The notes under the pieces are model-generated. The model searched no databases and was not told where the DNA came from. It was given only the letters and a program-made list of their open reading frames with translations. This document shows positions 51,028 through 61,320 of a DNA stretch of 64,000 nucleotides, piece by piece. Made by a program: the position numbers and the translations under genes. Each line of letters begins with the position of its first letter. Positions within the stretch are counted from its first letter, which is position 1. This DNA comes from JAFNAG01 sp963721405 (GTDB lineage Bacteria; Acidobacteriota; UBA6911), in assembly GCA_963721405.1 (NCBI GenBank), contig CAVRJA010000005.1, forward strand, positions 62,001 to 126,000, written 5' to 3'.

Positions 51028-51109
51028 TAGATTCCGCTTTCAATGGGCGCTGATCTCGAGCCCGGCTGTACGAAATCGGGTTCTTGGCTGTAGGGGAAGG
51101 GGATTGCAG

Positions 51110-53272
51110 ATGCGGAGGACGCGGATGCCTGGAGACAAAGCGGAAAGGCAGGCGCCGGACCGGGGACGGGCGTCGCGCGGCGACAGAGCCTGGAGCGAGC
51201 GACTGCGTGGACTTTTCGGCGGCATGCCCGGCGTCGACTGGCAGGCTGCCATCGATGTGACGAGCGACGGGACTTCCGGAATCGTGCCTCATCCCCTGCA
51301 AGGCTCGTTTCCAGCCGCAGGCGAAGCTCAACGCACCAGACCGGCAATGCCGGACCCCTCCCTGGAACAGGTCGAAACTGTGGTTGCCAAGAGCTGCCAG
51401 TGGCTGAAGCAAAGGCAGCACCCCGACGGATTCTGGGTAGCGGAACTGGAAGCCGACACCACACTGGAGAGCTACTTCATACTCTTCCGGACCTTCTTCG
51501 GGCACCGTGACGATCCACGCATCGTAAAATACGCGCGGGTGATCCGGGACGCGATGATTCCTGAGGGTGGATGGTCCATTTTCCCTCACGGTCCGGTCGA
51601 GATCTCCTCGTCCGTACTCAGCTATTTTGCCTTGAAGGTGGCCGGTGTGCCGGCGGACGCGCCCGACATGAAACGGTCGCGCGCAGCGATCCTCCGGCTG
51701 GGGGGCGCCACAAAAGCAAATACCTACACGAAGTTTCATCTGGCATGGTTCGATCAGTACGACTGGGAGCACGTGCCGGCAATTCCTCCTGAGATGATGT
51801 TCATCCCGGCAATCGCGCCGATCAACATCTACGAGATGTCCTCCTGGTCGCGCGCGATTTTCGTGCCGTTGTCGGTGATTTGCGCTCTGAAACCCGTCTG
51901 CCTTCTGCCGCCCGAATGCCACGTGGACGAGCTCTTCGTGGGCGGCCGGGGGCACGCCGCCCTGGGCATGCCGCGCACGAAGGAAGCGTTTTCCTGGACC
52001 AATTTTTTCCTGCTGACCGACAGGGCCCTGAAGATTACCGAGAGGTTTCCGATCAAAGCCCCGCGCCGGGCCGCGCTGAAAAAGGCCGAGAAATGGATGA
52101 TTGAGCGGTTTGAGGCGTCGGGGGGGCTGGGTTCGATCCTGCCTGCCATGATGAACAGCGTCATGGCCCTTAAAATCCTCGGGTATCCGGATGATCATCC
52201 GTTGATGGCTGAGGGGTTGCGGGAGCTGGACGCGCTCGAGATCCGCGATCCGAATGATGACTCCATCCGCATTCAGCCGTGCCATTCCCCGGTCTGGGAC
52301 ACGAGCATTTCCACTTATGCCTTGCTGCAGGCGGGCGTGGATCCGTGCAGCGGTCCTATCCGCAAGGCCGTCGACTGGCTGCTTTCGAAAGAGGTTAAGC
52401 GCCCCGGGGATTGGCAGATCAAGAACCCGGCGCCTCCCGGTGGCTGGTATTTCGAGTTCGCCAACGAATTCTACCCGGATGTCGACGATACCATCATGGT
52501 GATGATGGCGCTGCGGTGGGCGTCATCTCCGGGCGAAAGGCAGGAAGTCGACGAAGCGATCGCACGCGGCCTGATCTGGGTGCGCGGAATGCAGAACGAA
52601 GACGGAGGCTGGGCCAGTTTCGACCGGGACAACGACAAGGCGTTTCTCACCAAGGTGCCGTTCGCCGATCACAATGCCATGATCGATCCCACCACCGCCG
52701 ATATCACGTCCAGAACCCTGGAAATGCTGGCCACGATCGCACCCGCTACCTACAATCCGCACCACCCGGTCGTCAAGCGCGCAGTCAATTTCCTGAAGAA
52801 GGACCAGTGCAAGGACGGCAGCTGGTTCGGGCGCTGGGGAGTGAACTACCTCTACGGCACGCCGCAGGTGCTGCGCGGGCTCGGCCTCATCGGAGAGGAC
52901 ATGTCTCAGCCTTACATCCGCAAGGCCGTGGACTGGCTTCTGTCGGTGCAACTCGCCGACGGCGGCTGGGGAGAACGCTGCGACACCTATGACGATCCCT
53001 CGCGGAAAGGGCTCGGGCCTTCCAACCCGTCGCAGACGGCGTGGGCCCTGATCGGCCTCCTCGCCGCCGGGGAAGGGAACCACCCGGCAACTCGCCGCGG
53101 GATCCATTACCTCATGGAACGCCAGACGACGGACGGGACCTGGGAGGAGGAGGACTGGACCGGGACCGGCTTCCCTCGGGTCTTCTACCTCAAGTACCAC
53201 TACTACCGGCACTATTGGCCGCTTATGGCGTTGGGGCAGTATCGCCGGTTTCTGCGCGGCTACCGGCCGTAA
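51110..53272 (+). CDS. shc: Squalene-hopene cyclase
   Basis: About 720 residues, slightly longer than the usual 630-680 because of an 80-residue N-terminal extension. The catalytic DVDDT is at about 457-461. Several QW repeats are visible (QRQHPDGFW, QNEDGGWASF, QCKDGSWFGRW, QLADGGWGE, QTTDGTWEE), together with GTGFPRVFYLKYHYYRHYWPL at the C terminus. It cyclises squalene to hopene or hopanol at the membrane. ATG 51110 has GGGGAAGGGG upstream. Squalene-synthesis genes are not in the window. Confidence 0.95.
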   Translation: MRRTRMPGDKAERQAPDRGRASRGDRAWSERLRGLFGGMPGVDWQAAIDVTSDGTSGIVPHPLQGSFPAAGEAQRTRPAMPDPSLEQVETVVAKSCQWLKQRQHPDGFWVAELEADTTLESYFILFRTFFGHRDDPRIVKYARVIRDAMIPEGGWSIFPHGPVEISSSVLSYFALKVAGVPADAPDMKRSRAAILRLGGATKANTYTKFHLAWFDQYDWEHVPAIPPEMMFIPAIAPINIYEMSSWSRAIFVPLSVICALKPVCLLPPECHVDELFVGGRGHAALGMPRTKEAFSWTNFFLLTDRALKITERFPIKAPRRAALKKAEKWMIERFEASGGLGSILPAMMNSVMALKILGYPDDHPLMAEGLRELDALEIRDPNDDSIRIQPCHSPVWDTSISTYALLQAGVDPCSGPIRKAVDWLLSKEVKRPGDWQIKNPAPPGGWYFEFANEFYPDVDDTIMVMMALRWASSPGERQEVDEAIARGLIWVRGMQNEDGGWASFDRDNDKAFLTKVPFADHNAMIDPTTADITSRTLEMLATIAPATYNPHHPVVKRAVNFLKKDQCKDGSWFGRWGVNYLYGTPQVLRGLGLIGEDMSQPYIRKAVDWLLSVQLADGGWGERCDTYDDPSRKGLGPSNPSQTAWALIGLLAAGEGNHPATRRGIHYLMERQTTDGTWEEEDWTGTGFPRVFYLKYHYYRHYWPLMALGQYRRFLRGYRP

Positions 53273-53351
53273 GTCCGCCCCCTGCCGCGGTGCACCACGC
53301 ATCGGGAAGCGCAGATGCCGCCGCGAATTACGCGACGCAACGGCGGCTTGA

Positions 53352-53861
53352 CTACTCGTCCTTCGGTTCTTTCGCGGGACGTCGGCGGGCCGAGCGCTGC
53401 CTGGACTCGCAGTGCTCCTTGAGATCGCGAAGCACCGTGATCCAGCCCTGGTCCAGCAGCTGAAATACCTCTTCATCGTCAAGCGGCGGGCCCTCGTCGC
53501 GGACCGTGACCTCGCTGGTGCCGCGCTTGAGACGGATCGTGTAGCCGATGACGTGGCGCGCCGATTCGGCGATTGCGATTCCCCCTTCGTCCACCCAGTG
53601 CAATTCAACGGCCGAGTCCGGGACCAGCCTGGTGAAAACCGCGCGGCCGCGCTGCGGCTGTCCTCCGTTCCCCGTTCTCCAGTAGGCCCTGAGTTCACCC
53701 CCTATTCTTGGATCGGAGGCGACGCGATCGCAGAACCATTGTGCCAGGTCTTTGGCATCCGTGAGCGCTCGAAAGATCACGGCCGGAGAAGCCTGGATCA
53801 ACACCCGTTTTTCGATGATTCCGGTGCTCGGCTGGATTCCCATAGGCGTCAACAATACCAC
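53352..53861 (-). CDS. SRPBCC (AHSA1-like) domain protein
   Basis: About 169 residues of START-like fold: IEKRVLIQASPAVIFRALTDAKDLAQWFCD, then the GGELRAYWRTG loop, VELHWVDE and a C-terminal helix DQGWITVLRDLKEHCESR. This is the Aha1/SRPBCC group, usually binding small hydrophobic ligands. The start is uncertain: GTG at 53861 or ATG at 53843; neither has a strong ribosome binding site. The end is Arg/Lys-rich. It converges with the cyclase gene and is divergent from the UPF0182 gene. Confidence 0.75.
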   Translation of the reverse strand: MVLLTPMGIQPSTGIIEKRVLIQASPAVIFRALTDAKDLAQWFCDRVASDPRIGGELRAYWRTGNGGQPQRGRAVFTRLVPDSAVELHWVDEGGIAIAESARHVIGYTIRLKRGTSEVTVRDEGPPLDDEEVFQLLDQGWITVLRDLKEHCESRQRSARRRPAKEPKDE

Positions 53862-53951
53862 GAAATCACCCGTCAGGCACCGGGTTGCCCGGATCCCTCA
53901 ACCCGCTTTGTCGTGAATGCGGGTAATTCGCTGCCTGGTAGCAAGTTTCGC

Positions 53952-53960
53952 TGATATAAT
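53952..53960 (+). promoter_or_regulatory. Extended -10 promoter for the UPF0182 gene
   Basis: TGATATAAT at 53952-53960 matches an extended -10 (TGnTATAAT). It lies 43 bp before the ATG at 54004, leaving a short leader. No good -35 box is visible 17 bp upstream, which is acceptable for an extended -10 promoter. Confidence 0.55.
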
Positions 53961-54003
53961 GCGTTCTTCACAAATGCAGTCATACGAGCCGAAAGAAGGC
54001 AAA

Positions 54004-56694
54004 ATGCGAAACAGACTAACGTTGGTGATCATTATCCTGGCGGTGTTCCTGCTCGCCGGAGGGTTGTCGTTCGCGGTCGAGATGTATTTTGACTGGCTGT
54101 GGTTCGGCGAACTCGGCAAGACGGTTCTCTTCACGACGGCGCTCTATGCGAAGGGGATCCTGTTCACGACGGTCCTGGTTCTTGCCTTCGTCTTCCTCTA
54201 CCTCAACCTGTGGTTCGCGAACCGGGGCCCCGGCGCAATCCAGATCGGCATCCCCACACCGGACGGCCGCTTGACTGCTTATACGTTTCCGCCGACGGTG
54301 GTTCAGCGCGTCATCGGCCTGCTCTCGCTGGCGGTCGGATTCCTGCTCGCCCTGCGCGCGGCCAACGGCTGGGAGACAGTCTGGCGCTGGCTGCATCGTC
54401 TCGATTTCGGCACGGCGGATGCGATCTTCCACAAGGACATTTCGTTCTACTTCTTCACATTGCCGCTGATGGAAGATGCCGTCCGGCTGGCACTGATGCT
54501 CTGTTTCCTCGCGGCGGGGGGCGTCCTGGCGCTGTATTACTTCAAAGGGGCCTTTTCGTTGCGCCTCGCGACCTTGTCCAAGCGCGGCCGGGCGCTCTCT
54601 CACCTTTCGCTGCTGGCAGGACTGTTTTTTCTCTTTCTGTCCATAAACTCCTATCTGGACCGGTTTGAAATCCTCTTCTCCGATCACCAGTTGCTGTACG
54701 GGGCCAACTACGCCGACCTGTATGCGCGCCTGCCGGTGTTGACCATTCTGGTCGTGACTGCGCTCATCGGGGCCATACTCTGGTTCTACAACGCCTTCGC
54801 CTCGCACTACCGGGTCGCAGTTCTGGCCGCCGGTCTCTACGTCGTCGTCCTGGTCGGCGGAAACATCTACCCGGCGCTTCTGCAGAAGTTCGTGGTCGCT
54901 CCGAACGAACTGAGCAAGGAAGGCCCGCAGATCGAGAACAACATCAAGGCCACCCTGCAGGCCTACAAACTCGACACCGTCCAGGACCGGAGTCTGTCGG
55001 GAGACAAAGCGCTCACGCCCCAGGACATCCAGTCGAACGCCGCGACCATCCGGAGCATCCGGCTCTGGGACCACGAGCCCCTGCTGGACGCCTTCAGCCA
55101 GATTCAGGAGATTCGCACCTACTACGAATTCAAGTCTGTCGACAACGACCGCTACAACCTGAACGGCGGGCCGCAGCAGATGATGCTGTCTGCGCGCGAA
55201 CTGGATGCTGCCAGCCTGCCCGAGCGGAACTGGATCAACGAACATCTCGCCTACACTCACGGCTACGGCCTCACGCTGGGCCCGGTCAACCGGGTCACGA
55301 GCGAAGGCCTGCCGGTGCTGGATGTGAAGGATATCCCTCCCAGCGCGAGCAATCCTGTATTAAACATTGCCCGACCCGAAATCTACTACGGCGAGGTCAC
55401 CCAGGAGTATGCGGTGATCAAAACCGACGCTCAGGAATTCGATTATCCCTCGGGCGAACAGAACGTCTTCACGACTTACAACGGCGCCGGCGGCGTCCCG
55501 ATACAATCGTTTTTTCGAAAGCTCCTGTTTGCATTTTATTTCCGGGATGTGAATATCGTCCTTTCCCCCATGTTGAAGGCGGACAGCCGGTTTCTCTATC
55601 ACCGGGATCTAAAGAGCCGCCTGGGCCGCCTGGCCCCCTTCCTGCTCATGGATCAGGATCCGTACATGGTGATATCGGGGGGCAGGTTGTTCTGGATCCA
55701 GGACGCATACACGCGGAGCGACAGGTATCCATACTCGACACCCGCCGGCGCAACCGGCAACTACCTGCGGAACTCGGTGAAACTGGTCCTGGATGCCTAT
55801 AACGGCACCGTGGACATGTACGTCGCCGATCCCGACGACCCGCTGATAAGGGTCTATGAGCGCATCTTTCCGGGCGTATTTCAGCCGATTTCGTCGATGC
55901 CCGCGGACTTGCGCGCCCACGTGCGCTACCCCGAGGATATCTTCAGGATACAAACTTACATTTATTCCGTGTACCACATGGACAATCCGCAGATCTTTTA
56001 TAACAAGGAGGACCTCTGGGAGATACCCGTGCTCAATGCTGCAGGCGCCCAGCAGGCGATGGCCCCCTACTACACGATCATGCGCCTGCCCAAGGAGCAA
56101 CAGGAGGAGTTCATCCTGATGCTTCCGTTCACACCCGGACGGAAGGACAACCTCTCGGCGTGGATGGTCGCCCGCAGCGATGGCGATAGTTACGGACAGC
56201 TGGTTGTATATCGCTTCCCGAAGCAGAAGCTCGTTTACGGGCCCAAGCAGATCGTAGCGCGGATCAACCAGGATGCGGATATCTCCAGACAACTTTCGCT
56301 CTGGGACCAGCGTGGTTCGCAGGTCATCCAGGGAACACTGCTCGTGATCCCGATCGAGGAAGCCCTGCTCTATGTGCGTCCTCTCTACCTCCGGGCGGAG
56401 AACACGAAAATCCCGGAGCTCAAGCGGGTGATCGTCGCCTACGAAAACAAAATCGCCATGGAGGAGACGCTGGAAGCCTCGCTTGGGCGCATTTTCCAGC
56501 AAGGCGCGGCGCCGCAGAGCGCCACGGAGGCGGCAATGCCGCAAGGTGCGCAACTCGCACCCTCCAGCCTGATCCGTCAGGCGGCTGAGGCGTACGACCG
56601 GGCCGTGCAGGCGCAGCGCCAGGGGGATTGGACCGCATACGGCGAACAACTCAAGAAGCTCGGAGCCTTGCTGCAGGAAATGCAGAAAAAGTGA
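54004..56694 (+). CDS. UPF0182 family membrane protein
   Basis: About 896 residues. The N-terminal third has seven or so membrane helices (RNRLTLVIIILAVFLLAGG begins the first, DWLWFGELG follows). The remainder is a large extracytoplasmic domain with the UPF0182 phrases LRSAxLWDxxPL-like SIRLWDHEPLLDAF, THGYGLTLGPVN, PEIYYGE and GLFWIQDAYT-like RLFWIQDAYTRSDRYPYS. The function of the family is unknown. AAGAAGG precedes the ATG at 54004, and an extended -10 lies upstream. Confidence 0.9.
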   Translation: MRNRLTLVIIILAVFLLAGGLSFAVEMYFDWLWFGELGKTVLFTTALYAKGILFTTVLVLAFVFLYLNLWFANRGPGAIQIGIPTPDGRLTAYTFPPTVVQRVIGLLSLAVGFLLALRAANGWETVWRWLHRLDFGTADAIFHKDISFYFFTLPLMEDAVRLALMLCFLAAGGVLALYYFKGAFSLRLATLSKRGRALSHLSLLAGLFFLFLSINSYLDRFEILFSDHQLLYGANYADLYARLPVLTILVVTALIGAILWFYNAFASHYRVAVLAAGLYVVVLVGGNIYPALLQKFVVAPNELSKEGPQIENNIKATLQAYKLDTVQDRSLSGDKALTPQDIQSNAATIRSIRLWDHEPLLDAFSQIQEIRTYYEFKSVDNDRYNLNGGPQQMMLSARELDAASLPERNWINEHLAYTHGYGLTLGPVNRVTSEGLPVLDVKDIPPSASNPVLNIARPEIYYGEVTQEYAVIKTDAQEFDYPSGEQNVFTTYNGAGGVPIQSFFRKLLFAFYFRDVNIVLSPMLKADSRFLYHRDLKSRLGRLAPFLLMDQDPYMVISGGRLFWIQDAYTRSDRYPYSTPAGATGNYLRNSVKLVLDAYNGTVDMYVADPDDPLIRVYERIFPGVFQPISSMPADLRAHVRYPEDIFRIQTYIYSVYHMDNPQIFYNKEDLWEIPVLNAAGAQQAMAPYYTIMRLPKEQQEEFILMLPFTPGRKDNLSAWMVARSDGDSYGQLVVYRFPKQKLVYGPKQIVARINQDADISRQLSLWDQRGSQVIQGTLLVIPIEEALLYVRPLYLRAENTKIPELKRVIVAYENKIAMEETLEASLGRIFQQGAAPQSATEAAMPQGAQLAPSSLIRQAAEAYDRAVQAQRQGDWTAYGEQLKKLGALLQEMQKK

Positions 56695-56762
56695 CCGCCG
56701 GTCACTCACAATTATCCCCTGTGGTCTGCATCTGGCTATTACTCCGTCGAAAGGAGAATGGA

Positions 56763-57269
56763 ATGGCGGGCGCACAGTCCTTTGACATCACCACCGGTTG
56801 CGATCTGCAGGAAGTCGACAACGCGGTAAATCAGGCGATGAAGGAGGTCAAACAGCGGTACGATTTCAAGGGGCTGAAGGTGGACATCGATTTTCAGCGC
56901 GCCGAAAACAAGCTTGTCCTGCATGCGCCGGATGAGTTCAAACTGGCCGCTCTCTGGGAGGTGATTCAGCAGAAGATGGTGCGCCGCAAAGTGCCTCTCC
57001 AGAATCTTCATCCCGGCAATGCGACCCCCGCCGGCGGAGGGACCCTTACACAGGAAGTAGATCTGCAGCAGGGACTGCCCACGGAAACCGCGCGGGCCAT
57101 CGTGAAGTTCATCAAGGAGCAGAAAATAAAGAAGCTGCAGTCTGAGATTCAGGGAGACCAGGTGCGCGTCTCTTCACCGTCCCGTGACGACCTGCAGCGG
57201 GTGATGGCAATGCTGCGCGGTCAGGACTATGGGGTGGAATTGAACTTCGGCAACTATCGGAGCCTGTGA
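56763..57269 (+). CDS. yajQ: YajQ family nucleotide-binding protein
   Basis: A 168-residue two-domain protein. QSFDITTGCDLQEVDNAVNQA, the QRYDFKG block, VPLQNLHPGNATPAGGGTL and the end DYGVELNFGNYRSL match YajQ. Members bind c-di-GMP or nucleic acid. ATG 56763 follows AAGGAG by six bases. It is 68 bp after the UPF0182 gene on the same strand and converges with korB. Confidence 0.9.
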   Translation: MAGAQSFDITTGCDLQEVDNAVNQAMKEVKQRYDFKGLKVDIDFQRAENKLVLHAPDEFKLAALWEVIQQKMVRRKVPLQNLHPGNATPAGGGTLTQEVDLQQGLPTETARAIVKFIKEQKIKKLQSEIQGDQVRVSSPSRDDLQRVMAMLRGQDYGVELNFGNYRSL

Positions 57270-57302
57270 GTCGCATCCCCGGGGGCAGGTGAATTATTCA
57301 GG

Positions 57303-58352
57303 TCAGCGCAAGGACTGCATGACTTCTTCCAGGGCGGCGCGCGGGGGGCGCACCCGCCCGGGCTCCAGAGTGGCCAGCGGCTCGTCCGGCAGATCGAGAA
57401 GCGCCGTAAAATCCGGCTTTTCGGGTTCCACATAGAGGAGACCCGTGAGAAACTCGCCCTTCTCCCGCGATTCGATCAGCAGGCGCAGCGACTCGACTTT
57501 CTTCGTCGGGTCGAAATCCCTGGCGAGCTTCTTCAAGGTGATGTGGGAGCCGTCGTGCATCTCCACGACCTGGGTCGACCCTTCTTCATAGTCCACGGTG
57601 ATCGGTTCGAAGAAGGGGACGAAGCCCACCTCATGCAGCAGTTCCTCCGCTTCTTTTGCGTACTTGTAGCTTTTAGTCGAACCCTCGTGGTTATTGAATG
57701 TCACGCACGGGGAGATCACGTCGAGGAAGGCAGTCCCGCGGTGCGCAAGCGCCCCCTGCAGCAGGGACACCAGCTGTTTCGGATCGCCGGCGAAGGAGCG
57801 TGCGACGTAACCGCAGCCGAGCTCGATCGCCAGCGTGCAGCAGTCGATGGCGGGAAGCTCGTTGACTACGCCGGTCTTGAGCGTCGACCCGGGGTCGGCG
57901 GTGGCGGAGAATTGCCCCTTGGTCAGCCCGTATACCCCGTTGTTCTCCATGATGTAGATCATCGGAACATTGCGCCGGAGGAGGTGAACGAACTGGCCGG
58001 TGCCGATTGACGCCGTGTCTCCGTCACCGCTGATTCCGATGGCGATCAGAGACCGGTTCGCCAGAAGGGCGCCGGTCCCGATGGCAGGCATCCGCCCGTG
58101 CACCGCATTGAAGCCATGAGCGCGGTCCAGGAAATAAGCCGGGGTCTTTGAAGAACACCCGATCCCGGACAGCTTGATCACGCGGTGCGCCTCCACGCCG
58201 TACTGGAAAAAAGAGCGGATGATCTGGCTGGTGACGGCGTCGTGCCCGCACCCGGCGCAGAGCGTGGAATCCTTGCCTTTGTAATCCTGCAGCAGCAGTC
58301 CGACGCGGTTGGTTCCGCTTTTGGGTTTTTGGGTTTCGGGGTCGGTCGGCAT
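57303..58352 (-). CDS. korB: 2-oxoacid (2-oxoglutarate):ferredoxin oxidoreductase beta subunit
   Basis: A 349-residue thiamine diphosphate subunit. TLCAGCGHD near residue 32 holds Fe-S Cys residues; the TPP motif is SGDGDTASIGTGQFVHLLRRN with MENNGVYGLTKGQ. It makes acyl-CoA, CO2 and reduced ferredoxin together with the alpha subunit. ATG 58352 lies two bases after the alpha stop, indicating coupling. No ferredoxin-like delta subunit is present, as in two-subunit KorAB. Confidence 0.9.
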   Translation of the reverse strand: MPTDPETQKPKSGTNRVGLLLQDYKGKDSTLCAGCGHDAVTSQIIRSFFQYGVEAHRVIKLSGIGCSSKTPAYFLDRAHGFNAVHGRMPAIGTGALLANRSLIAIGISGDGDTASIGTGQFVHLLRRNVPMIYIMENNGVYGLTKGQFSATADPGSTLKTGVVNELPAIDCCTLAIELGCGYVARSFAGDPKQLVSLLQGALAHRGTAFLDVISPCVTFNNHEGSTKSYKYAKEAEELLHEVGFVPFFEPITVDYEEGSTQVVEMHDGSHITLKKLARDFDPTKKVESLRLLIESREKGEFLTGLLYVEPEKPDFTALLDLPDEPLATLEPGRVRPPRAALEEVMQSLR

Positions 58353-58354
58353 GA

Positions 58355-60202
58355 TCAGTGAGTCCCCCTCTCCTGCGCCACGATCGAATCGGTGACGGTG
58401 CGGGCGTCGATTGGGATGCCGCTGTAGTGAAGCACCGAGCGCATTCGCGAAGCCTGCTGAGGGTAATCGATGGCCAGCAGGCCGCGCATTTGTCCGTCGC
58501 GGTTCTGTTCCACGACATAGGCCCGTTCGTGCCCGGCGAGGAAATTTTCGATTTCCGGGCTGAAGGGCAGGCCGCGAATGCGCAAATAGTCCGTCCGGAT
58601 TCCCTGTTCCCGGTGCAGCTGGTCGCGGCACTCGACGATCGCGTGATGAGTCGAGCCATAGGCGATGATGCCAATTGCGGCGCCTGTGCTGCTTTCGATG
58701 ACCGGGGCGGGCACGATACGGCGGGCGTTGTCAATCTTGCGGGCCAGCCGGTCCATCAGCTGCACATAGTCATCCGGGCGCTCGGTATATTCGGCACGAT
58801 CGTTGTGCCCGCTGCCGCGCGTGAAATAGCCGGCGGCCGGATGCCGGGTCCCGGGGAGGGTGCGGTAAGGGATGCCGTCGCCGTCCACGTCCCGGTAGCG
58901 TGCGAAGCCACCGAGGCGCCCGAGTTCCTCTGCTGTGAGCACTTTGCCCCGCTCGATCGGGATGTCATCCGGGTATTGGAACGATTCCGACATCCAGTTG
59001 TTCATGCCGAGATCGAGATCGCTCATGCAGAATACGGGGGTCTGGAAGCGCTCGGCCAGGTTGAACGCCTCCTGCGCGAAGCGGAAGCATTCTTCGACGG
59101 TGGCGGGAATGAGCATGATGTGCCGGGTGTCGCCGTGGCTCAGGAGATGAGTCGACAGGATGTCTCCCTGGCTGGTTCGGGTCGGCATGCCGGTGGAGGG
59201 CCCGACGCGCTGAATGTCCCAGATCACGGCCGGCACCTCCGCAAAATAAGCCAGGCCGACAAATTCGGACATCAGTGAAATGCCCGGACCGGAGGTCGCC
59301 GTCATCGCCCTCGCCCCCGCCCAGCCTGCGCCGATCACCATTCCTACGGCTGCCAGTTCGTCCTCCGCCTGCACGATGGCGAACGTCGGCTTGCCGGTCT
59401 TCTCATCCAGGCGGTATTTTCTCATGTACGCGATGGTCTGCTCGACGACGGAACTCGACGGCGTGATCGGGTACCAGGTGACCACCGTGCAGCCGCCGAA
59501 AACCGCTCCCAGCGCGGCGGCGGTATTTCCGTCGATGATGATCATGCCGCTGGTCCGGTCCATTCGCTCGATCCGGAAGGGGTCGCACTTGTGCAGGTTT
59601 GCCTTTGCATAGTCGATGCCCGCCTGGGCGGCCTTGATGTTGATCTCGGCCGCTTTCTTCTTCGATGAGAATTGCCGGCTGATGGCGATTTCAACTTCGG
59701 ACGGGTCGATCCCCAGGAGGTGAGACGCGACGCCCACATAGATCATGTTGGAAAGGAGTTTGCGCAGCCTGACTTCGGTGCTGACCTGGGCGGCCAGATT
59801 CTGAAATGGCGCCTCGTAGTAACTGATGTCGTTGCGGAATCCCTTCAATCCAAGGGTGGCCTCGGCCAGAAGCGCGCCCCCTTTCCGGACCGAACCCGCA
59901 TCCTCCCGCGCTGTCTGCGGATTCATCGCCACGACGAAATCGATCTCTGCCTTGCGGGCGGTATAACCGTTCTTGTTGGCCCGGATTGTAAACCAGGTGG
60001 GAAGCCCGGCAATGTTGGAGGGGAAGAGATTCTTACCGGTTACCGGCACTCCCATCTGGAATATGGACCGCATCAGCACGCTGTTGGCCGACTGGCTGCC
60101 TGATCCGTTGACCGTCGCCACCTGGATGCTGAAATCGTTTGTTATGGAGCTCTGCCGGCGACTGCCCTCGTCCTGCTCAACCGCAGTTTGCGTGTTGTCC
60201 AA
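58355..60202 (-). CDS. korA: 2-oxoacid (2-oxoglutarate):ferredoxin oxidoreductase alpha subunit (gamma-alpha fusion)
   Basis: A 615-residue protein. The N-terminal gamma-type domain (about 25-200: VNGSGSQSANSVLMRSIFQMG) is fused to the alpha domain (TVVTWYPITPSSS, AEDELAAVGMVIGAGWAGARAMTATSGPGISLMSE, and the C-terminal REQG-type AYVVEQNRDGQM). This is the KorA-type arrangement. It starts at TTG (60202) after AAGGGG. The pair supplies reduced ferredoxin, a possible electron source for the NfnAB-like enzyme encoded far upstream. Confidence 0.9.
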   Translation of the reverse strand: MDNTQTAVEQDEGSRRQSSITNDFSIQVATVNGSGSQSANSVLMRSIFQMGVPVTGKNLFPSNIAGLPTWFTIRANKNGYTARKAEIDFVVAMNPQTAREDAGSVRKGGALLAEATLGLKGFRNDISYYEAPFQNLAAQVSTEVRLRKLLSNMIYVGVASHLLGIDPSEVEIAISRQFSSKKKAAEINIKAAQAGIDYAKANLHKCDPFRIERMDRTSGMIIIDGNTAAALGAVFGGCTVVTWYPITPSSSVVEQTIAYMRKYRLDEKTGKPTFAIVQAEDELAAVGMVIGAGWAGARAMTATSGPGISLMSEFVGLAYFAEVPAVIWDIQRVGPSTGMPTRTSQGDILSTHLLSHGDTRHIMLIPATVEECFRFAQEAFNLAERFQTPVFCMSDLDLGMNNWMSESFQYPDDIPIERGKVLTAEELGRLGGFARYRDVDGDGIPYRTLPGTRHPAAGYFTRGSGHNDRAEYTERPDDYVQLMDRLARKIDNARRIVPAPVIESSTGAAIGIIAYGSTHHAIVECRDQLHREQGIRTDYLRIRGLPFSPEIENFLAGHERAYVVEQNRDGQMRGLLAIDYPQQASRMRSVLHYSGIPIDARTVTDSIVAQERGTH

Positions 60203-60573
60203 GATTACCCCTTCGCGCCGACTCGAGTCATCGCCGACGCCGTCCGTCTGCCCGGCGCACGGTCCAGCCCAAGCGGGCGTTGCCTCCCCATTTGAGTTTC
60301 CTGCCGCCGCGTCCGAATCAGGATATGATTTCGTGACTGCAGACGAAAGAAAATTTTACCACTGAGCGCCGGTGGGGCCAAATCCGGCCGAGATGCGGAA
60401 CCTGCGATCCAGACAGTGGAGAGGCCGGCGACAAAGGACTCTCAAGACAAAACATCACCGCAGCGCGCTTGTGACGGGATGCGTCCGCCACTTTCCTTGA
60501 ACCGCCTGCGGGAGATTGTTGGGCGATCCGGACTTCATGATAAAATGCGGCAACTTTTCGTGCGAGGATTCAC
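60203..60573. promoter_or_regulatory. Divergent intergenic region korA / ABC transporter
   Basis: In these 371 bp I see no gene. Both promoters of the divergent genes should be inside, but no clear boxes were found. No long inverted repeat is present. Confidence 0.35.
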
Positions 60574-61320
60574 ATGATCGAAGTCGAGGGGCTGACAAAG
60601 ACATACGGCTCGTTTGCCGCGGTCACCGGACTGTCCTTCCGGGTTGAAGCCGGAGAAGTGCTCGGGCTGGTCGGACCTAACGGAGCCGGCAAGACGACAA
60701 CCCTGCGCTGCATAGTCGGCATAATCCCCCCTGCCGAGGGCGAGATCCGGATCTGCGGTCACTCGATGGCGCGCGAGGCGCTGGCAGCCAAGCAAAACCT
60801 GGCCTTCATGCCGGACGAGCCGCGCCTGTTCGATTATCTGACGATAAGGGAGCATCTGCAGTTTACGGCGCGGATCTATGGCGTGCGCGACTTCCAGGCG
60901 ACCACCGAGGCGCTCCTCAAAGAACTGGAACTGGAAGAGAAGGCCGACGCCCTTCCCGGCGAACTCAGCCGGGGCATGAAGCAGAAGCTGGTGATTGCCT
61001 GCGGTCTGCTGCACTCCCCGAAGGTCCTGCTCTTTGACGAGCCACTGACGGGCCTCGATCCCATCGGCATCCGGAGGATGAAGTCCACCATTCAAAAGCG
61101 AGCGCAGAGCGGGGCCGCGATCATCATCAGCTCGCATCTGCTGCACCTGGTTGAGGAGCTCTGCGACCGGGTCCTGATCCTAAACCAGGGCCGGAAGATC
61201 ATTCACGGTTCGCTCGAGGAGATTCAAAGAAGCCTGCCCGAGTTGAGGGGGGACACAAACCTGGAAGAGATGTTTCTGCGCATCACGGGGCACGCCGACG
61301 ATGGGACGGCCATGAAATGA
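60574..61320 (+). CDS. ABC transporter ATP-binding protein
   Basis: A 248-residue ATPase: Walker A GPNGAGKTTT (about 37-46), the signature LSRGMKQKL, Walker B VLLFDEPLTGLD and the switch His in ISSHLLH. It belongs to the drug/Na+-exporter-like branch. It overlaps the following permease gene by four bases (ATGA). Substrate is unknown. Confidence 0.9.
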   Translation: MIEVEGLTKTYGSFAAVTGLSFRVEAGEVLGLVGPNGAGKTTTLRCIVGIIPPAEGEIRICGHSMAREALAAKQNLAFMPDEPRLFDYLTIREHLQFTARIYGVRDFQATTEALLKELELEEKADALPGELSRGMKQKLVIACGLLHSPKVLLFDEPLTGLDPIGIRRMKSTIQKRAQSGAAIIISSHLLHLVEELCDRVLILNQGRKIIHGSLEEIQRSLPELRGDTNLEEMFLRITGHADDGTAMK